DNA of 64,000 nucleotides from Ctenosaura bakeri (taxonomy: Eukaryota > Chordata > Lepidosauria > Squamata > Iguanidae), in contig CAOLHI010000356.1 in the NCBI GenBank assembly GCA_948474755.1, positions 186,001 through 250,000 of the forward strand, written 5' to 3'. Position numbers and translations under genes: made by a program. Under the pieces are notes generated by a model. The model did not search any database. It was given only the letters and a program-made list of their open reading frames with translations, and was not told the origin of the DNA. Positions 1 through 11,731 of this stretch are shown piece after piece (the first letter of the stretch is position 1; each line of letters starts with the position of its first letter).

Positions 1-1774
1 TGATTCTATGTTCTATTAGAGTCAGCTCCTAGATGACACTTGTTTTTCCATTCACTGGTCTGGCATTCAACAACAGCATTTTCAATCCAGGGGGTTGTAA
101 TAAAAGGACAGCTGCAGTAACAAAGGAGCAAGTATGTCCAAAGCTGAGAAAGTAAGAAGTTCATAGCGAGTAATAGGAGGCAGAAGGATGCATAGTAATA
201 GCTGCATTGAGTTCCTTCATATTTTAGTATTGAATATCAGAGATCATTACTAGGATTTTGATAATCCAGAGTTTTGTTTAATTGAGAACAAGTTCTTCTG
301 TTTTTTCTGTCAGGTGAGCATTCCACAGTGACACATCTTTTTAGAAACTTTTGCATTTAGAAAGAAGTAGAGGGTATAAACTGCAATGCCAATGGATTCC
401 TAGTGCATTCTTGGACTCTTCTCTTTGGCTCTTTTTATGTATATGTATAGCACAGCAAAACAATCTTTTTGCAGATGAAAGTTGTTTGATTTAGAGTACA
501 TATTTATAAACAAGATGGACACCTACCAGATGCAACCAGCTGGGGTGAACTGGAATGAGATGAAAACTGATGGAAGAATGTGGAGTAATTTGAAGGAAAA
601 AGTAACTGTGTTGCTTTCTGGTAATTACTGCTAGAATTGTACTTGTACATATAAATCAGCATATATAAATTTGTGCTGCCTTTTGGGGAAGTGTAGATCT
701 TCTTTAATGATGTCTAAATGGCTACACTTTCCTACATATTTAATTTAATTTAACATTTAGATTTTTTATTTAAAATTTGATTGTGTAAATCTATATGTAT
801 TACATTTTACCTTTGGTTATGTCAGAAATGACTTGATGGCACGCAACAATGAAGGGCTGCAAACATTAGCAGGGATGGGCAAATTAGATCCAGAGTGAGC
901 CAAACTGGCCAAGTGATTAAAGTATTTCCTTCTCTTGTACATGAATGTTGTTAAACTCCTCGTTCTGTAGATTTTCTCCAGGTCTGTGTAAGAATTCAAA
1001 AGGTGTTTTTTGTTCAGAAGCATTCTGCTTCAGCAAATTTTCTTGGGCCCAATTGAAGGAGATGTTCTGTGTACACCCATGCTAAAAGGATAAAAGGCTG
1101 TTACACAGATCTTTGACAGTGTCTAGATATGTTAGTGTTCAGTGGTAAAGATTTTTCGTAGTGAATGCCTCTTGAGTTGGCTTTACAATTGGAGGGAAGC
1201 TTGGGAAGAGGCCATTAAGTACATCCCACTTCTGCATCCAAAAGGACTTGAGGGTTATCTTGGTCACACAGATGATAGCAGCTATTTTCTCTTTCCCACA
1301 AAACACCCTAAATGTCAATTCAGTTCCTTCGAAGCATTGTGTGTGTATGGCAAATGGAGTACCTGGGACTGATAAAAAATAAAAGCTGAGAGTGAGAAGG
1401 ATGGGAAACTGAACAGAATTGGAATTTCTTAAAAATATAATGAAGGGCCTGTTTATGGTGGGCCCTGCCTGATCAGCCCCATTGCCTCCTTGCATCAGTG
1501 CATGATGTAGATAGGAAATCTAGAGTCCCAAGTGACAAACCATAATCCATTGGACTCTGGGTGCAACCTGAAAGAAGCCAGGAGTTGCAGATTGCACCAT
1601 ATGCGTTTGAATCTAACAATTCCATAAGGCACAGTTCCTTTGTTTACAGAAATATTTTTAGTACAGTAGGCACTCCACTGTCTTGAGTTCAGCACTTTTG
1701 CACTTGATTGTTCATTGGTTATTTTATTTAATTTATATATAATTTGCTCATGCCATGGAACAAAATGTTCTCTG

Positions 1775-1961
1775 TAGGAATCTCTACATCCTCCAGCATG
1801 ATTCTGTGGTCCACTTCTTCTGGGAGAAGTGTACCATAAAGCTGTGCTGGGGGACCTAGAGATTCCTAGAGGAGTCCTGTCTAGATTTTATTTTTATTCT
1901 TTTTATTAACTTTCACGGGGGTCTTACACTCATAACCCCTACAAAAATGAAGGTCTTGCTG
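1775..1961. mobile_element. Hairpin-forming DNA-transposon remnant (partial MITE)
   Basis: Positions 1775-1869 form a near-palindrome. The left arm, starting TAGGAATCTCTACATCC, is mirrored by a right arm ending CTAGAGATTCCTA, with arms of about 46 bp meeting at TTCTGGGAGAAG. The sequence down to about 1961 (ending AAGGTCTTGCTG followed by TA) resembles the terminal part of a TA-inserting element. The matching left terminus is missing or too diverged to see. Assignment to Tc1/mariner/pogo is an inference from the TA and the general layout; the hairpin itself is directly visible. Confidence 0.45.
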
Positions 1962-1982
1962 TACTAGAGAATTGTGGACATA

Positions 1983-2089
1983 GGCCACTTCTGCACTAGA
2001 CTGTTATAACACTCAAAGGCAAACCCCAGGATTCCATAGGATGTTGAAAGTGGAATAATAGCACTACAACAGGCTAGTGCGGAAATGGC
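1983..2089. mobile_element. Fold-back MITE, internally deleted copy
   Basis: Terminal inverted repeats GGCCACTTCTGCACTAGACTG and, reverse-complemented, GCCATTTCCGCACTAGCC, with TA on both sides (1981-1982 and 2090-2091). The right half (CAAACCCCAGGATTCCATAG and GTGGAATAATAGCACT) is the same as in the longer copy at 8227-8430. Most of the left arm is deleted here. It is a non-autonomous DNA element with no coding capacity. The 2-3 bp target duplication and GGCC-type ends would suit PIF/Harbinger or Tc1/mariner; not resolved. Confidence 0.7.
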
Positions 2090-2854
2090 TATATTCTGTT
2101 ACTTCTTATGTCTTACTATAACATCAGTATATGAAGGGAACATATGGTGGTTGCAGGTTTGTGGTAATAAATTATCTGTACTGTCAATGATGTAGTGACT
2201 ACCAATAATTTCAGCATTGTTTCAATTGGCTTTAATTTTTATTTTCCAAACTCTGTTTGTATTTGTGGGGAGGGGAATCTCCTATTTCTTGTGAATAGGA
2301 TAAAAAAATAGCTTTCTGTGTTTCTTTTCTTTTCAGCTATTTTTTCACAGCTAATATTTTTCCTTTAGGCTCCTGAGGGCAATAAGCACTAAGAATTGCA
2401 CCAGTAACTTTTAGCTGATATTACAATTGCAGCTGTTATGATTTAAATGATGAAATGTTTGGAATATTAAAGTAGCAATGTGAATGAAGTTCAAGGAGAG
2501 ATGCTGTTGTGATGTGCAAATTGTTCTCTATTAAAAGATTTTATGATGTGGGAAGTACTAAGCAATCTAGTGAAATAATTTTATTTATTTAATTCATTTT
2601 GAACATTTAATATCCTCCCAACTAACCCGAATGGATTATATAGTATCTACAAAGTAATACTGAATTATGCCTTCATTTTCACTCTGTTTAATAATAGCAA
2701 AACCAAATTTTCTTCTCACTTGGCAAATGACTAAGTAAATAATCAGCAACATTAACATGACAGGAGTGTGCTGTGAAAATTCCTTTGTATGTATTCTCGG
2801 CATTTTTCCATTTTTGTATACCTCCATTCCCAACAGTAATTCTAAATGTTTGTA

Positions 2855-3114
2855 CAGTAGAGTCCTGGTTATCCGACCCAAACAGGCAGCCGCAGCGTCG
2901 GATAACCGAAAGGGTTGGATTACCCGGCCGCCCATGGCGGCGGCCGTTTTGGGGGGCGTGTCGAGGGCGTGTCGGGGGCGTATTGGGCGGGCCTGGGCGT
3001 GTCAGGGCGTGTCTGGGGGTGCAGAAATGCCTACAGCCACGCCCCCAGGCCGTTGCGACGTCGGTTAATCCGGATGGTCGGATAACCGAGCGTCGGATAA
3101 ACGGGACTCTACTG
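2855..3114. mobile_element. Tigger/pogo-like GC-rich MITE with TA target duplication
   Basis: The left end CAGTAGAGTCCTGGTTATCC and right end GGATAAACGGGACTCTACTG are inverted repeats, flanked by TA at 2853-2854 and 3115-3116. Ends of the CAGTAGAGTC...TTATCC kind are typical of pogo/Tigger elements. The 260-bp body is far more GC-rich than its surroundings. It holds repeated GGCGTGTC-like units and further copies of the GGATAACCGA terminal motif inside both ends. A second copy of the family is at 62061-62299. Short open frames through it are compositional and not genes. Confidence 0.85.
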
Positions 3115-3673
3115 TATCAGTTTATTTTAATTTGGGGCTGAATATTTCTCACTTCACTTTTTCAGGGCTTATATGTCTTTCTGTCTGTCCTGAGGAGTAT
3201 GAAAACCACCCGTTTTCATTGGGGAGCAAATGCAAAAATTTGTTAAGATGAGGTGGTACATTTTTGGTCTCCTTCCCTGCCCCAGAAGCCTTCTAAAACA
3301 AGACAAGAAGTTTTGCCCTGTGTGGGCTGCCATCTTTCTTTTCTTTTCCCTTTTTTTTTTTTGGAGGGGGGAGAATATATCAGGAAAAACATTATGTTAC
3401 AACTTGGTATTGTTGCCACTGGACTTTTCTGCAGCAAAATACCCACTGCAGCTGGCACCAGTTCAAGTAGAAGTGAAACTTCTTTCCTTATTCAAGAAGA
3501 GAAAGTAAGGACAAAATCTTATACATAAAAATGCACACTCTGACATACACGGACAAAAACTACTGGATTTTGGATGGTGCCCAAAGGTTATTAAAATCTG
3601 AAGTAGATTCATTTTTCTGTTCTCCATCCCTGAAAATAATATGCAATTCTGTCTTTATCTTTAAAAAAACAAA
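3115..3673. other. Intronic stretch, no gene seen
   Basis: AT-rich intron between the GC-rich MITE and the exon's acceptor tract. It includes a T-run near 3350. The overlapping short open frames on both strands here (around 3230-3528) match no family I recognise. Confidence 0.6.
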
Positions 3674-3692
3674 CTTTTTTTCTTTTTTTTAG
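3674..3692 (+). promoter_or_regulatory. MACROD2: Splice acceptor of the MACROD2 exon
   Basis: An almost uninterrupted run of pyrimidines ends in TTTAG directly before the exon. The AG at 3691-3692 sets the exon start so that one G from the previous exon plus TT makes the Val codon of the VDGCIH motif (phase 1). Confidence 0.85.
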
Positions 3693-3809
3693 TTGATGGC
3701 TGTATACATAGAGCAGCTGGGCCCTGTTTGGTTGCTGAATGCCGCAACTTGAGTGGCTGTGAAACTGGACAAGCAAAAATCACTTGTGGTTATGACCTAC
3801 CTGCAAAAT
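3693..3809 (+). CDS. MACROD2: MACROD2 exon, macrodomain (mono-ADP-ribosylhydrolase) segment
   Basis: Single 117-bp exon: two bases completing Val, then 38 codons, then one base (T) of the next codon, which would complete the Tyr of the KYVIHTVGP motif. The peptide starts [12 protein letters not shown], continues through [16 protein letters not shown] and ends TCGYDLPAK. MacroD2 removes mono-ADP-ribose from acidic residues of target proteins. This segment follows the glycine-rich ligand loop and carries the Asp and His of VDGCIH that are implicated in ADP-ribose binding and catalysis in this family. From memory it differs from mammalian MACROD2 at only a few positions (for example LL to LV, N to S, D to E, H to Q). 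MACROD1 has LLTDECRTL at the equivalent place, so MACROD2 is clearly preferred. The frame is intact and flanked by consensus splice sites. It is partial: the other exons are not in this window. Confidence 0.93.
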
Positions 3810-3815
3810 GTAAGT
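3810..3815 (+). promoter_or_regulatory. MACROD2: Splice donor of the MACROD2 exon
   Basis: GTAAGT, a perfect consensus donor, directly follows CCTGCAAAAT. It leaves the reading frame in phase 1, matching the phase at the acceptor, so skipping this exon would preserve the frame. Confidence 0.9.
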
Positions 3816-6120
3816 AAGCTGCTTCCCACACATATTTTTGGGGGAAAAAAAATCAAGCTGAAATGTTATGCATACTTTACTTTTCAACACAGTGATTAAA
3901 TGAAGCACTCATTTACCAGATTAGCAGTAAGACTAAATTAAGTGTGTGTTTGTGATGACCTTTGTTTGTCCTTTGGGAAACTGAGACATTTTTGCAAAGC
4001 TCAGCTTCTGCTGAGCATGGAAAACACACATGCTTACTTTTGGACATAATTGGACTTCAGATTGCTCTATAAGTTGCAGCACTTGTATTTATGGAGAAAC
4101 TTCTACAAGTTTAACCAAATATATATTTTCAAATTTAGCTACAGGATGGACAGCTTCTGTAAATGGTACAGATCTCATGACTGGGAAGTGCATTTTGAGC
4201 CAAGGAGATCAAAGTGATGTATTTTGTGGTTTCAGCTGCTGTGTATAGGCTGATTGGCAATTACTGTGATGGCATCTGTCACGCTTAAGTATTCAGGGGA
4301 ATACTGTTCTCAGCACTGAAATGTTTCTTCTTGCTTTGAAAGTAGAACTGTCAAAATTCTCATTATATGTAAATAAGGAAAAGGTTATTTGTACTGACCT
4401 TCTTGCATAACTGTTTAGCCATGCTTGGAAAAGTAAACACTAAGATAGCAACACTGTAAAGACTGGAAGTATGATATAAACAACATTGGGGAATATTTTA
4501 GTTTTTCCATTGTACTAAATAAATAGTATTGCAATATATAATACTATAGAGATATTACAGTTTTTATACAGTCTTGTATTAATGAAGGGGGAGTGTCTGC
4601 ATTCCAGGAATTATACCTTTCTGCATTTGCTTTGTCAAGTATTTCAGCGTTTGTTTTATGGTGAAATCCCAATTACATGTGTTTCTTGTCCTCCATGTTG
4701 TTCGTGGCACTATTCAGCAAAATAAACTGTGCTCCAATCAGAATTTTTATTGTATTTGGTGGTACCGTAGCCTTTCCTGCAGCCCTTGAGGTGTCTCATG
4801 TCTCATCTGAAGGTGACAAGCTGTTATTCTCAGGGTTTAGAAACATATTTGCAGGTAGAGATAAACATCAGTCCAGATTACCCCAGAAACCTTTTCCAAG
4901 CTTTCTTTAATTCCAACCAGTATAGGGAGGTGGTTCTGGTGACGTACAGAATCGTACTGGAAATTTGATGCTGATGTTAGTTTGTACATTCCAGAAATTA
5001 TTGATGCAGTCACAGCTTTTTAAGAAACACTGTATGGCTACAGATTTATCTTTCTGATCAGTGTAATGTAACAGTATAAATCAGTCCAAAGTGAGAATCT
5101 AAATATGCTCTCTCAGGCAATTCCAACTGGGATGTAAGTGCTTAGCAGCTATATTGGCATTATTCATAATGGGACTAATCAGCCAGTTTAATTAGAGTTA
5201 TCTTTACAGATTAGAAACCACTCTGTTGTTTATGCATAACAATAGTAATGGTAATAATAATTTTATTTGTTTCAGGGCATTAGCCTGAGGTGAGATGACT
5301 TAAATCTACTTATTTGTTTTATATCATTTATGAAAATATTATTAAATTAGGCAATCCCATAGATGGTAGTTGCACTTCATCTATTAACAGCTAAATGTAT
5401 TTATTTCACACTAAGTTAATATCATGACAGCCCTTTTAGTTTTAAGCAACCTGGATTAGCCTATGCTACAGTGATAGCTGTAGTGCAGTGCCTAAATATC
5501 AAACTAGACATGAGATTCAGTTATGTGTAGTTTTTCCTCTATCTTTTCTTTAACCTAAAATAAAATAGTGGAGGCTGCAATCTTTACTGGAAGATCACCT
5601 ATTCCAGAGAAGGATACTTCTTAGACTTTTCTTCTTCATTAGTTAAGTAGCTAAAAATCGCCCTAAACTGGCTTCACTTCCACAAAAGGAAAGATATAAG
5701 GCCTTGGCAGCACTTTATGTGACAAACTGAAAACAACAAAAAGTTTGAGAAAATTTTTTCACATTGGTTCATTTAATGTAGTTCACCCCATACTAAATCT
5801 CCAAATAAGGAATTCTAATGCTGAAACTTCCCATTTGTCTGTTTTGTTGTTGTTAACTATGGTTATTAAGCTATTTCTATCCCACTCTATATCATAAAAT
5901 CTCTGTGCAATTTACAACACAATCTGTTCAAACTATTTGAAATATTTTATTGCAATATCCTACTACATATTGGACAACTTAATAATTTAAAATGTTAAAA
6001 CAGTCTTTACATTGTTGTAGGTGAGTGCATGTCTTTCAGATTCAGCTTTCTATCTGAAATGTTGGGGCAATGATATCTTACTTCCCAAGAGTGTTGTAAG
6101 AGTTACTTAGATTACAACAA
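3816..6120. other. Intronic stretch, no gene seen
   Basis: AT-rich single-copy-looking sequence. A small inverted repeat (GCTCAGC...GCTGAGC) lies near 4000. Around 5870-5925 a sequence like the reverse complement of a LINE 3' tail (ATCCCACTCTATATC...CAATTTACAAC) may be an old L2/CR1 remnant, but it is too diverged to assign. Confidence 0.55.
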
Positions 6121-6328
6121 AAGAGTTGCACCTAAACATTAGAAAAGCCTTCCTTACTGTAAGAGCTGTTGGACAGTGGAACAGAGCACCTCTGGGTTGT
6201 AAGTCTTTAAACAGAGGTTGAATAGCCACCTTTCATATTTATTGTAGTTGCATATTCCCGCATGACAAGAGTTGGACTAGATGACCCTTGTAGTCTCTTC
6301 TGGCCCTAAGATTCTATGATTCTATGTA
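6121..6328 (+). mobile_element. CR1 LINE, 3' end
   Basis: Shows the standard CR1 3' layout: GGACAGTGGAACAGAG, then AGTCTTTAAACAGAGGTTG, then GAGTTGGACTAGATGACCC, ending in the short direct repeats ATTCTATGATTCTATG instead of a poly-A tail. Only the 3' untranslated end and the last coding stretch survive, in decayed form. This is an old, 5'-truncated insertion on the + strand. Confidence 0.9.
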
Positions 6329-8226
6329 TGAAGCTCTTTAAAATAGTAATCCTTATTTCTATCAAATCACTGGAAATGTAGATTTACCCTACAATGTGTA
6401 AACACTTTTCCCTAAAGAGAAGATACGGGCTCTCTTCAACCACTGCTGAAGCTGTTTAGATTTTGGAGAAGATTTATTTGTAAGAATCAAAATTTTTATG
6501 GTTTCCACTCTAAGACAATCAGAGATAGAGAGAAATAAGAGAGAGAAAGCAGGGGAAGAGCAAAACGACTATATGATTCCTGAAAATATGGAACATTTTC
6601 AAAAGAAGCAGAAACTTTACCATTGTCTCTGCCATCATTTTTCACAGAAAAGGCATCAAGTGTATTAATGCCATTGTCATTTCTCCATATCTTTTATCCT
6701 TCAGAGGCTACGCATTTTAAATATTTCATGGACAAATTGCCTAAATCTTAATGTGGATACATAAAGTGTGCGCGTACATGCTCTAAGCTAATATCCTTTT
6801 GTTGACTGATGTATTGTTTTCTTATCTGTGTAAGTGCAACCCCAGGAGCAGCTCTTATTCCAGGCCAGCAAGTGCATACTAAAGAAGAATGGATGGTAGT
6901 ATCTGTATTATCTTTAGATATATTAGTCCTGTGAGAAGAAGAAATGTACTCGTCCTTGTCAGGAGAAAGTCAGAATGAGGTAGTCTGTGATTTGAGATCA
7001 GACCTTTCTGAACTTGCTTTCAGCACTCTTCCTTCATCTGACTGTAATAGTCTTAGCTCCAGAGAGCTCTAGTATCCACTTGTCCCTGTGAGAGAGACTG
7101 ATCATCACAGCCGGAGCCTAGGGGGAATGCTTCAGACAGCCAAGAATTTTGAAATACCTGGGACATGGCTGATGATTAGAAATGATTAATTATGATGTTC
7201 CAAGCAAGATTTAGCATGTAATAAGAGGAAATGAAGCATAAAAGACTATTCATGCAGGAGAATAAGAAGAGAACTATAAAAATGATGACTTTAGATTCTG
7301 AAGTAGTCTTAAAGTGGAAAATGGGAAGAAGATCAGATATAAATAACTTTAAATAAATCTGTCATTTTAGACAGATACTACTTTTGGAAGTAGGAAAAAT
7401 AAAACAATATCACACTCACAGATTGGTTAAAATTATGTCAAAAGAGTTAGGAAAAGTACAAAAAGATTATTGGTTTAATTTTTCAATTGTATGGCTTCTA
7501 ACCCATAATGCATTCCTGTTAAGAAAGAGTAGCAGACACTGAGATGTGATCATGGTTCTTTTAATGAATCATAAGTCCCCATAAAGCAATGAAGGGCAGC
7601 CCTTTTCTTTCTAACACAGTGTTGCTATGTGTTCAAAGTGCACTTGGGGGTGGTATTAATATATGTCCTCATTTCCACATGTATATCATATATAATATAC
7701 AAAATAGGATCTTTAATTAAAAACTAAAAACCTGCTAGTTATGGTGAACTGGGAAAAAAGCTAAGAAGAATATAAGCTCAAGCCTAGAGTAGTCAAATAT
7801 GCAGTTTGTTGTTATTGAATAGTAATCAGTATTCAGATTGAGCCAACAACTTTTTAAGGGTGAAAGGATATCAGGTTTAAGGGATATAGGAAGATGAAAA
7901 ACACAAATTGATATTAAATAAGTGAAAGGGATGGGGTTAAGAGGAGTAGAATAGACTAAGGGAAATCTAATTAGGGTGAGAACGAGAAAAACCAGAATGT
8001 ATATAACTTTTATCCTGCGTTCCACAGTTAGCAAATGAAACATTGGAGAAGCAGGAGAAGTACTAGAATTATAGGGAGAAATCAGACTGAAGTGCAAATA
8101 TTAAAAGGCCAAAGAAAATGGAGCTCTTTTTTAAGCATTTCCTATGATCCAGGGGCTTATGTTTTCTACCAGATCATTGGAGTTCTTTACTTTCTTCACA
8201 AATTACCATGAAATCATGCTGACTCA
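6329..8226. other. Intronic stretch, no gene seen
   Basis: AT-rich. The + strand is markedly purine-rich from about 7200 to 8100. This produces a long open frame on the minus strand at 7735-8097 without any recognisable domain. It resembles the purine-rich 3' UTRs of squamate L1s, but no ORF2 or tail was found to confirm that. Confidence 0.5.
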
Positions 8227-8430
8227 GGACCTTTCTGCATTAGACTGTTATAGTGCTATTATTCCACTTTGAACATCCCGTGGAATTCTGGGGTTTGTAG
8301 TTTACAGAAAGGCCAAAGAGCTCTCTGGCTGAGAATTCTAAAGGCCCCTCCCTAAATTGCAAACCCCAGGATTCCATAGGATGTTGAAAGTGGAATAATA
8401 GCACTATAATGGTGTAGTGAGGAAAAGCCC
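8227..8430. mobile_element. Fold-back MITE, full-length copy
   Basis: About 204 bp with arms of roughly 70 bp that are reverse complements: AGTGCTATTATTCCACTTT...TGGGGTTTG on the left and CAAACCCCAGG...AAAGTGGAATAATAGCACT on the right. A loop near 8305-8345 contains AAAGAGCTCTCTGG. The ends GGACCTTTCTGC and GGAAAAGCCC are inverted, and TCA flanks both sides (8224-8226, 8431-8433), consistent with a 3-bp target duplication. Non-coding; mobilised in trans by an unknown transposase. Confidence 0.85.
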
Positions 8431-8867
8431 TCAATGACAATAAGATGTAGTTTGTTAGCTGCAAGTAACCAGGTGTAAGGGCATGTTTTAGGGGGAGTCA
8501 TGGAATTCAGTGAGGGTACTTTGGGTTCCTGTAGATTCTCTTCTGTCCTCCATGGCATGGAATTTAGGAAACAAAATTTGGCTTGTGCTAGAACTCCTGA
8601 AAACAAATGAAGAAACGGAGTCCTGGTAAAATGAAGGCCTTTCACTTTTTAAGGAAAAGCAGACTCCCCCCATGGAATTAAGAGACAACATGTAGGCCTT
8701 CTAGACTGGAACAAATTCTTCTCAGGGATTAAAGATCTTCTTTTAAATACTTTGATTTGTGGAAGAGTTTCCCACCCAATTAAAAAGGGTCAGAGAGGAA
8801 TGCAGATGACAGTCTTCTGTCTGGGAGCCTAGTCGTCCACGTTTTTAAAGTGTGTGTGTGTCTGTGT

Positions 8868-8925
8868 GTGGTTGTAAATTGCCTCAAGCACTCATCTGAC
8901 TGGAGGGCGTATTCTAAAATTTATC
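8868..8925 (+). mobile_element. Old LINE 3' tail remnant
   Basis: GTTGTAAATTGCCTCAAGCA followed by GGAGGGCGTATTCTAAAATTTAT resembles the common vertebrate LINE (L2/CR1 group) 3' tail of the kind TTGTAAGCCGCC...GGCGGTATATAAAT. Short and diverged, so the family is not assigned. Confidence 0.5.
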
Positions 8926-11639
8926 TGTCTGTTTTAGTTGTGTGAACAGGGGCAGGGGACAAAAGAATGGGTACAGGGAATTCTGGTACCTTGATTATTC
9001 TTTAACAATCTACCCATGCCTGGGTGAGCATCTTTCATATTTCATGCTAATAAAGGATAACCAGCATACATTTATGCTCTCTTGCCCTGTGTAACTCTGC
9101 TTGATATACCTCTTTGGACAAACTGGAGCTTCTGGAGTCTTAGAGAAACACTCAGAATGGCAGGTAGATTCATAATATTTACTGGTTTAGCAGAAAAACT
9201 ATGCAAAAGGGGTTGTTAAAAGTAGGAGTAAAGCATAAAGCATAAATAAAGTTTAAATTCTGCAGAACTAGGTCTTAATGTATCTATGTGCAGTATTCTG
9301 GGATCTTTCTCAAATTTGGGGCAGCAGACTGTTAGATTTTCTCGATTTTGAGTCCCCCCTCCCTCTGGATGTGTGTGTGTGTGTGTGTGTGTGTGTTAGA
9401 GAGATAGGGGAGGGAGAGAGGGGAGAGGGAGACAAATGTGGTATCAAAAATCTGACTGCCTATTGGCTCTCAGTTGCAAAGATTGTACAATATAAATTTC
9501 CCATTGAAGCCTGACCTCTATGGGCTGGTTTTATATTTTACAGGAAAGATAAAACAAATTGTAACTATTAATATTTCTTTTAACATCAAAATTACTACAG
9601 AGGAAGTGCATTAGTCCTGTCAACTCAGTCTTGTCAACTCAGATAATTAATTCCTTGTTCTGAGAGAAGGGGACTACATACCCCTGCAGGTTATCTCCAA
9701 GTTAGCTATTTCACGTAATGCTATGTTGATGATATGGGCAGATTAAGCAGCCATATAGAGAAACACAATTCATGGAGTACTTTCGATGAGATATGTAGCA
9801 ATAGTCCCTTGTAGAAAAGATTAGACAACAAACATACGTTATAAATTTGTCAAGAGAAACAGAGATTTTAGATGTATGTGGTAGAGACATAAGAATATAA
9901 AACAATATTGGGGAAATGTTATTATTTACATTTGTTGGATGAGTATTTGTATATCTCTTTGCAAAAGTACCCCCTCTCCCCTGATTTTTCTACATTGCAT
10001 CCAGGAAGTGGAAATATCTTTTTTGTATACTTAATATTAGTGCACAAATAAAACTCACTGTGATGATCGTCCTGTTTACATTGCCAGGGAAACACATTTC
10101 AATTCCAGGTTGTAACATGCAGAAGATGGAAAAGTCAAAGGTGGGTGAATACTTCTCCAAGGCATTGTATCTATCTGAACATGGCTTGTGCTAAAAATTG
10201 AACTGTTGGCAAAAATTCTATCAAAATAACATCTAACATCCCAGTGTTCCATCTATAATTGAATGTTTTTATTAGACATTATATTTGGCCTTGATGAATA
10301 AATTTGTGCATTACATTAAGGAAGGAGGCAAGAGCAACTTCTGAAAATTATTTTTTTCTGTTTATTTCATGGGAGCTGTTGTTTTAATATGGATATTAAA
10401 ACATATGAAGGCTTTTTGATGTTGATATAATCTTAAATAGAGGATAGATTGTACTGTAGATTATATATTGGAAACTGCAGACTTATATGTTATAACCTGC
10501 GAAACCACTGTATGATGTGACTGTAGTATTTTTTGTTTTCTGTCCTTAATAAGACTAGGCCCCAGAATTCCTTGAGATACCAGAGTGATTTCATGAAGTG
10601 CTGTCTGCTTCTTAACTCTTCTTCTGTGGTAGTTATACTCAAATGTCCATGCTTCCTGTTAGAAAACATACTTCATGTAGAATTTTGGGCTACTGTATCT
10701 TGAAGCTGCTTGAATTCTTCAGAACACCAATAATGAGAGCTGACTCTGAATCAAGAGCAGTTCCTTAGATTTGTAAAATCTTGTTTCTGTCATCAGTGTG
10801 TGGAAGATCTTTGTACCACATGAGAGACAACACAGGACATTAAATTAAACTGAAGTATCCATTCAGGCATTTCCATTTGTGGTAGAATTTTGTTTCTCAG
10901 GGTTAACTCATGAGTAGAAATAGGTTGTTCTTCTGATTAGCTCCAGAAAATTCACAATGATCTTGTATGACGTAGATGGTCTTTATAGATATAAGGAGAT
11001 AAGTATGCATAAGTGTCTTCAAAACATGATATACAATCTTTCCTTCTCATGCTTTGTGCTAATAGGCTAGCACCTGAGGCAGGATGTTCCCCCATCAACT
11101 CCCATGTGTGTTGATGAAGAACTTGAAAGTTAGTTTTAAAAAGAATGAGTATAATAACATGCTAAATCATTCATATGCTCTGTGTGTGTGTCCATGTCCA
11201 TGCATGGTGGTCATCATCTGGTTCTTGAACCAGTTCTGACTTGTGACAGAAGTGTATGCATTGAAGTTTCTAAGACAGGTTTATCAAGAAGCTGGTTTTT
11301 CCCCATGAGTGAACCATGAGATTCTTGGGATCAATACAACAGAGATTATGTGAATGGGACTGGATAGGGATTTGTTGTGTGATAAGGACTAGATGGCTAG
11401 TATTCCTCAAAAGACCATGTAAACTGAGAATGATTAACATTCTAATATTAAGTCCTAGGAAGAGCTTCGGGAATCTAATAAACCAGACCATAACTGGGTA
11501 ACCAAAATATTTGAGCTGAGAATGCAAGAGTCAGGGAAGTGCATGCTTGTTTTCAAGGGATTGAAAACCTTCCAACTTAAGTTAACATAACTATTTTTTG
11601 TTTGTTTGTTTGCTCAATGTTTGGTTGGATAATATGGTT
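8926..11639. other. Intronic stretch with a (TG)n microsatellite, no gene seen
   Basis: A clean (TG)13 tract runs from 9370 to 9396, followed by a GAGAGGG-rich purine tract to about 9430. The rest is AT-rich intron with only short unsupported frames. Confidence 0.6.
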
Positions 11640-11731
11640 ATACAGGATGGATATATCAATGGATGGATGGATGGATAGTATGGATATACAGGAGTCACTA
11701 CTAATAATATGGATATACAGGAGTCACTACA
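11640..11731. repeat. GGAT-rich tandem repeat with a 29-bp duplication
   Basis: (GGAT)n at about 11668-11688 is followed by a unit of about 29 bp, ATGGATATACAGGAGTCACT, present twice (starting 11680 and 11709). Simple sequence expansion; no function suggested. Confidence 0.75.

Larger units (their letters stand above)
1..3692 (+). other. MACROD2: Intron upstream of the MACROD2 exon
   Basis: Non-coding, AT-rich sequence ending in a strong polypyrimidine tract and AG just before the recognised exon, so it is read as the 3' part of a MACROD2 intron on the + strand. It holds a hairpin element, a short fold-back element and a GC-rich MITE (listed separately). Positions 1-1774 and 2090-2852 show no gene: open frames there are short, lack recognisable domains and occur on both strands. 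Intron status is inferred from the single exon; the preceding exon lies outside the window. Confidence 0.8.

Noticed and set aside
1..10. CR1 3' terminus at the window edge (TGATTCTATG)
   Set aside because: Ten bases match the CR1 end repeats but this is too short to support a call.
2757..3141. Overlapping + strand frames of 103 and 122 codons
   Set aside because: They run through the Tigger-like MITE and translate its GC-rich repeats; no host gene.
7735..8097. Minus-strand 120-codon open frame as a membrane protein
   Set aside because: Hydrophobic only because the + strand is purine-rich; no family resemblance.
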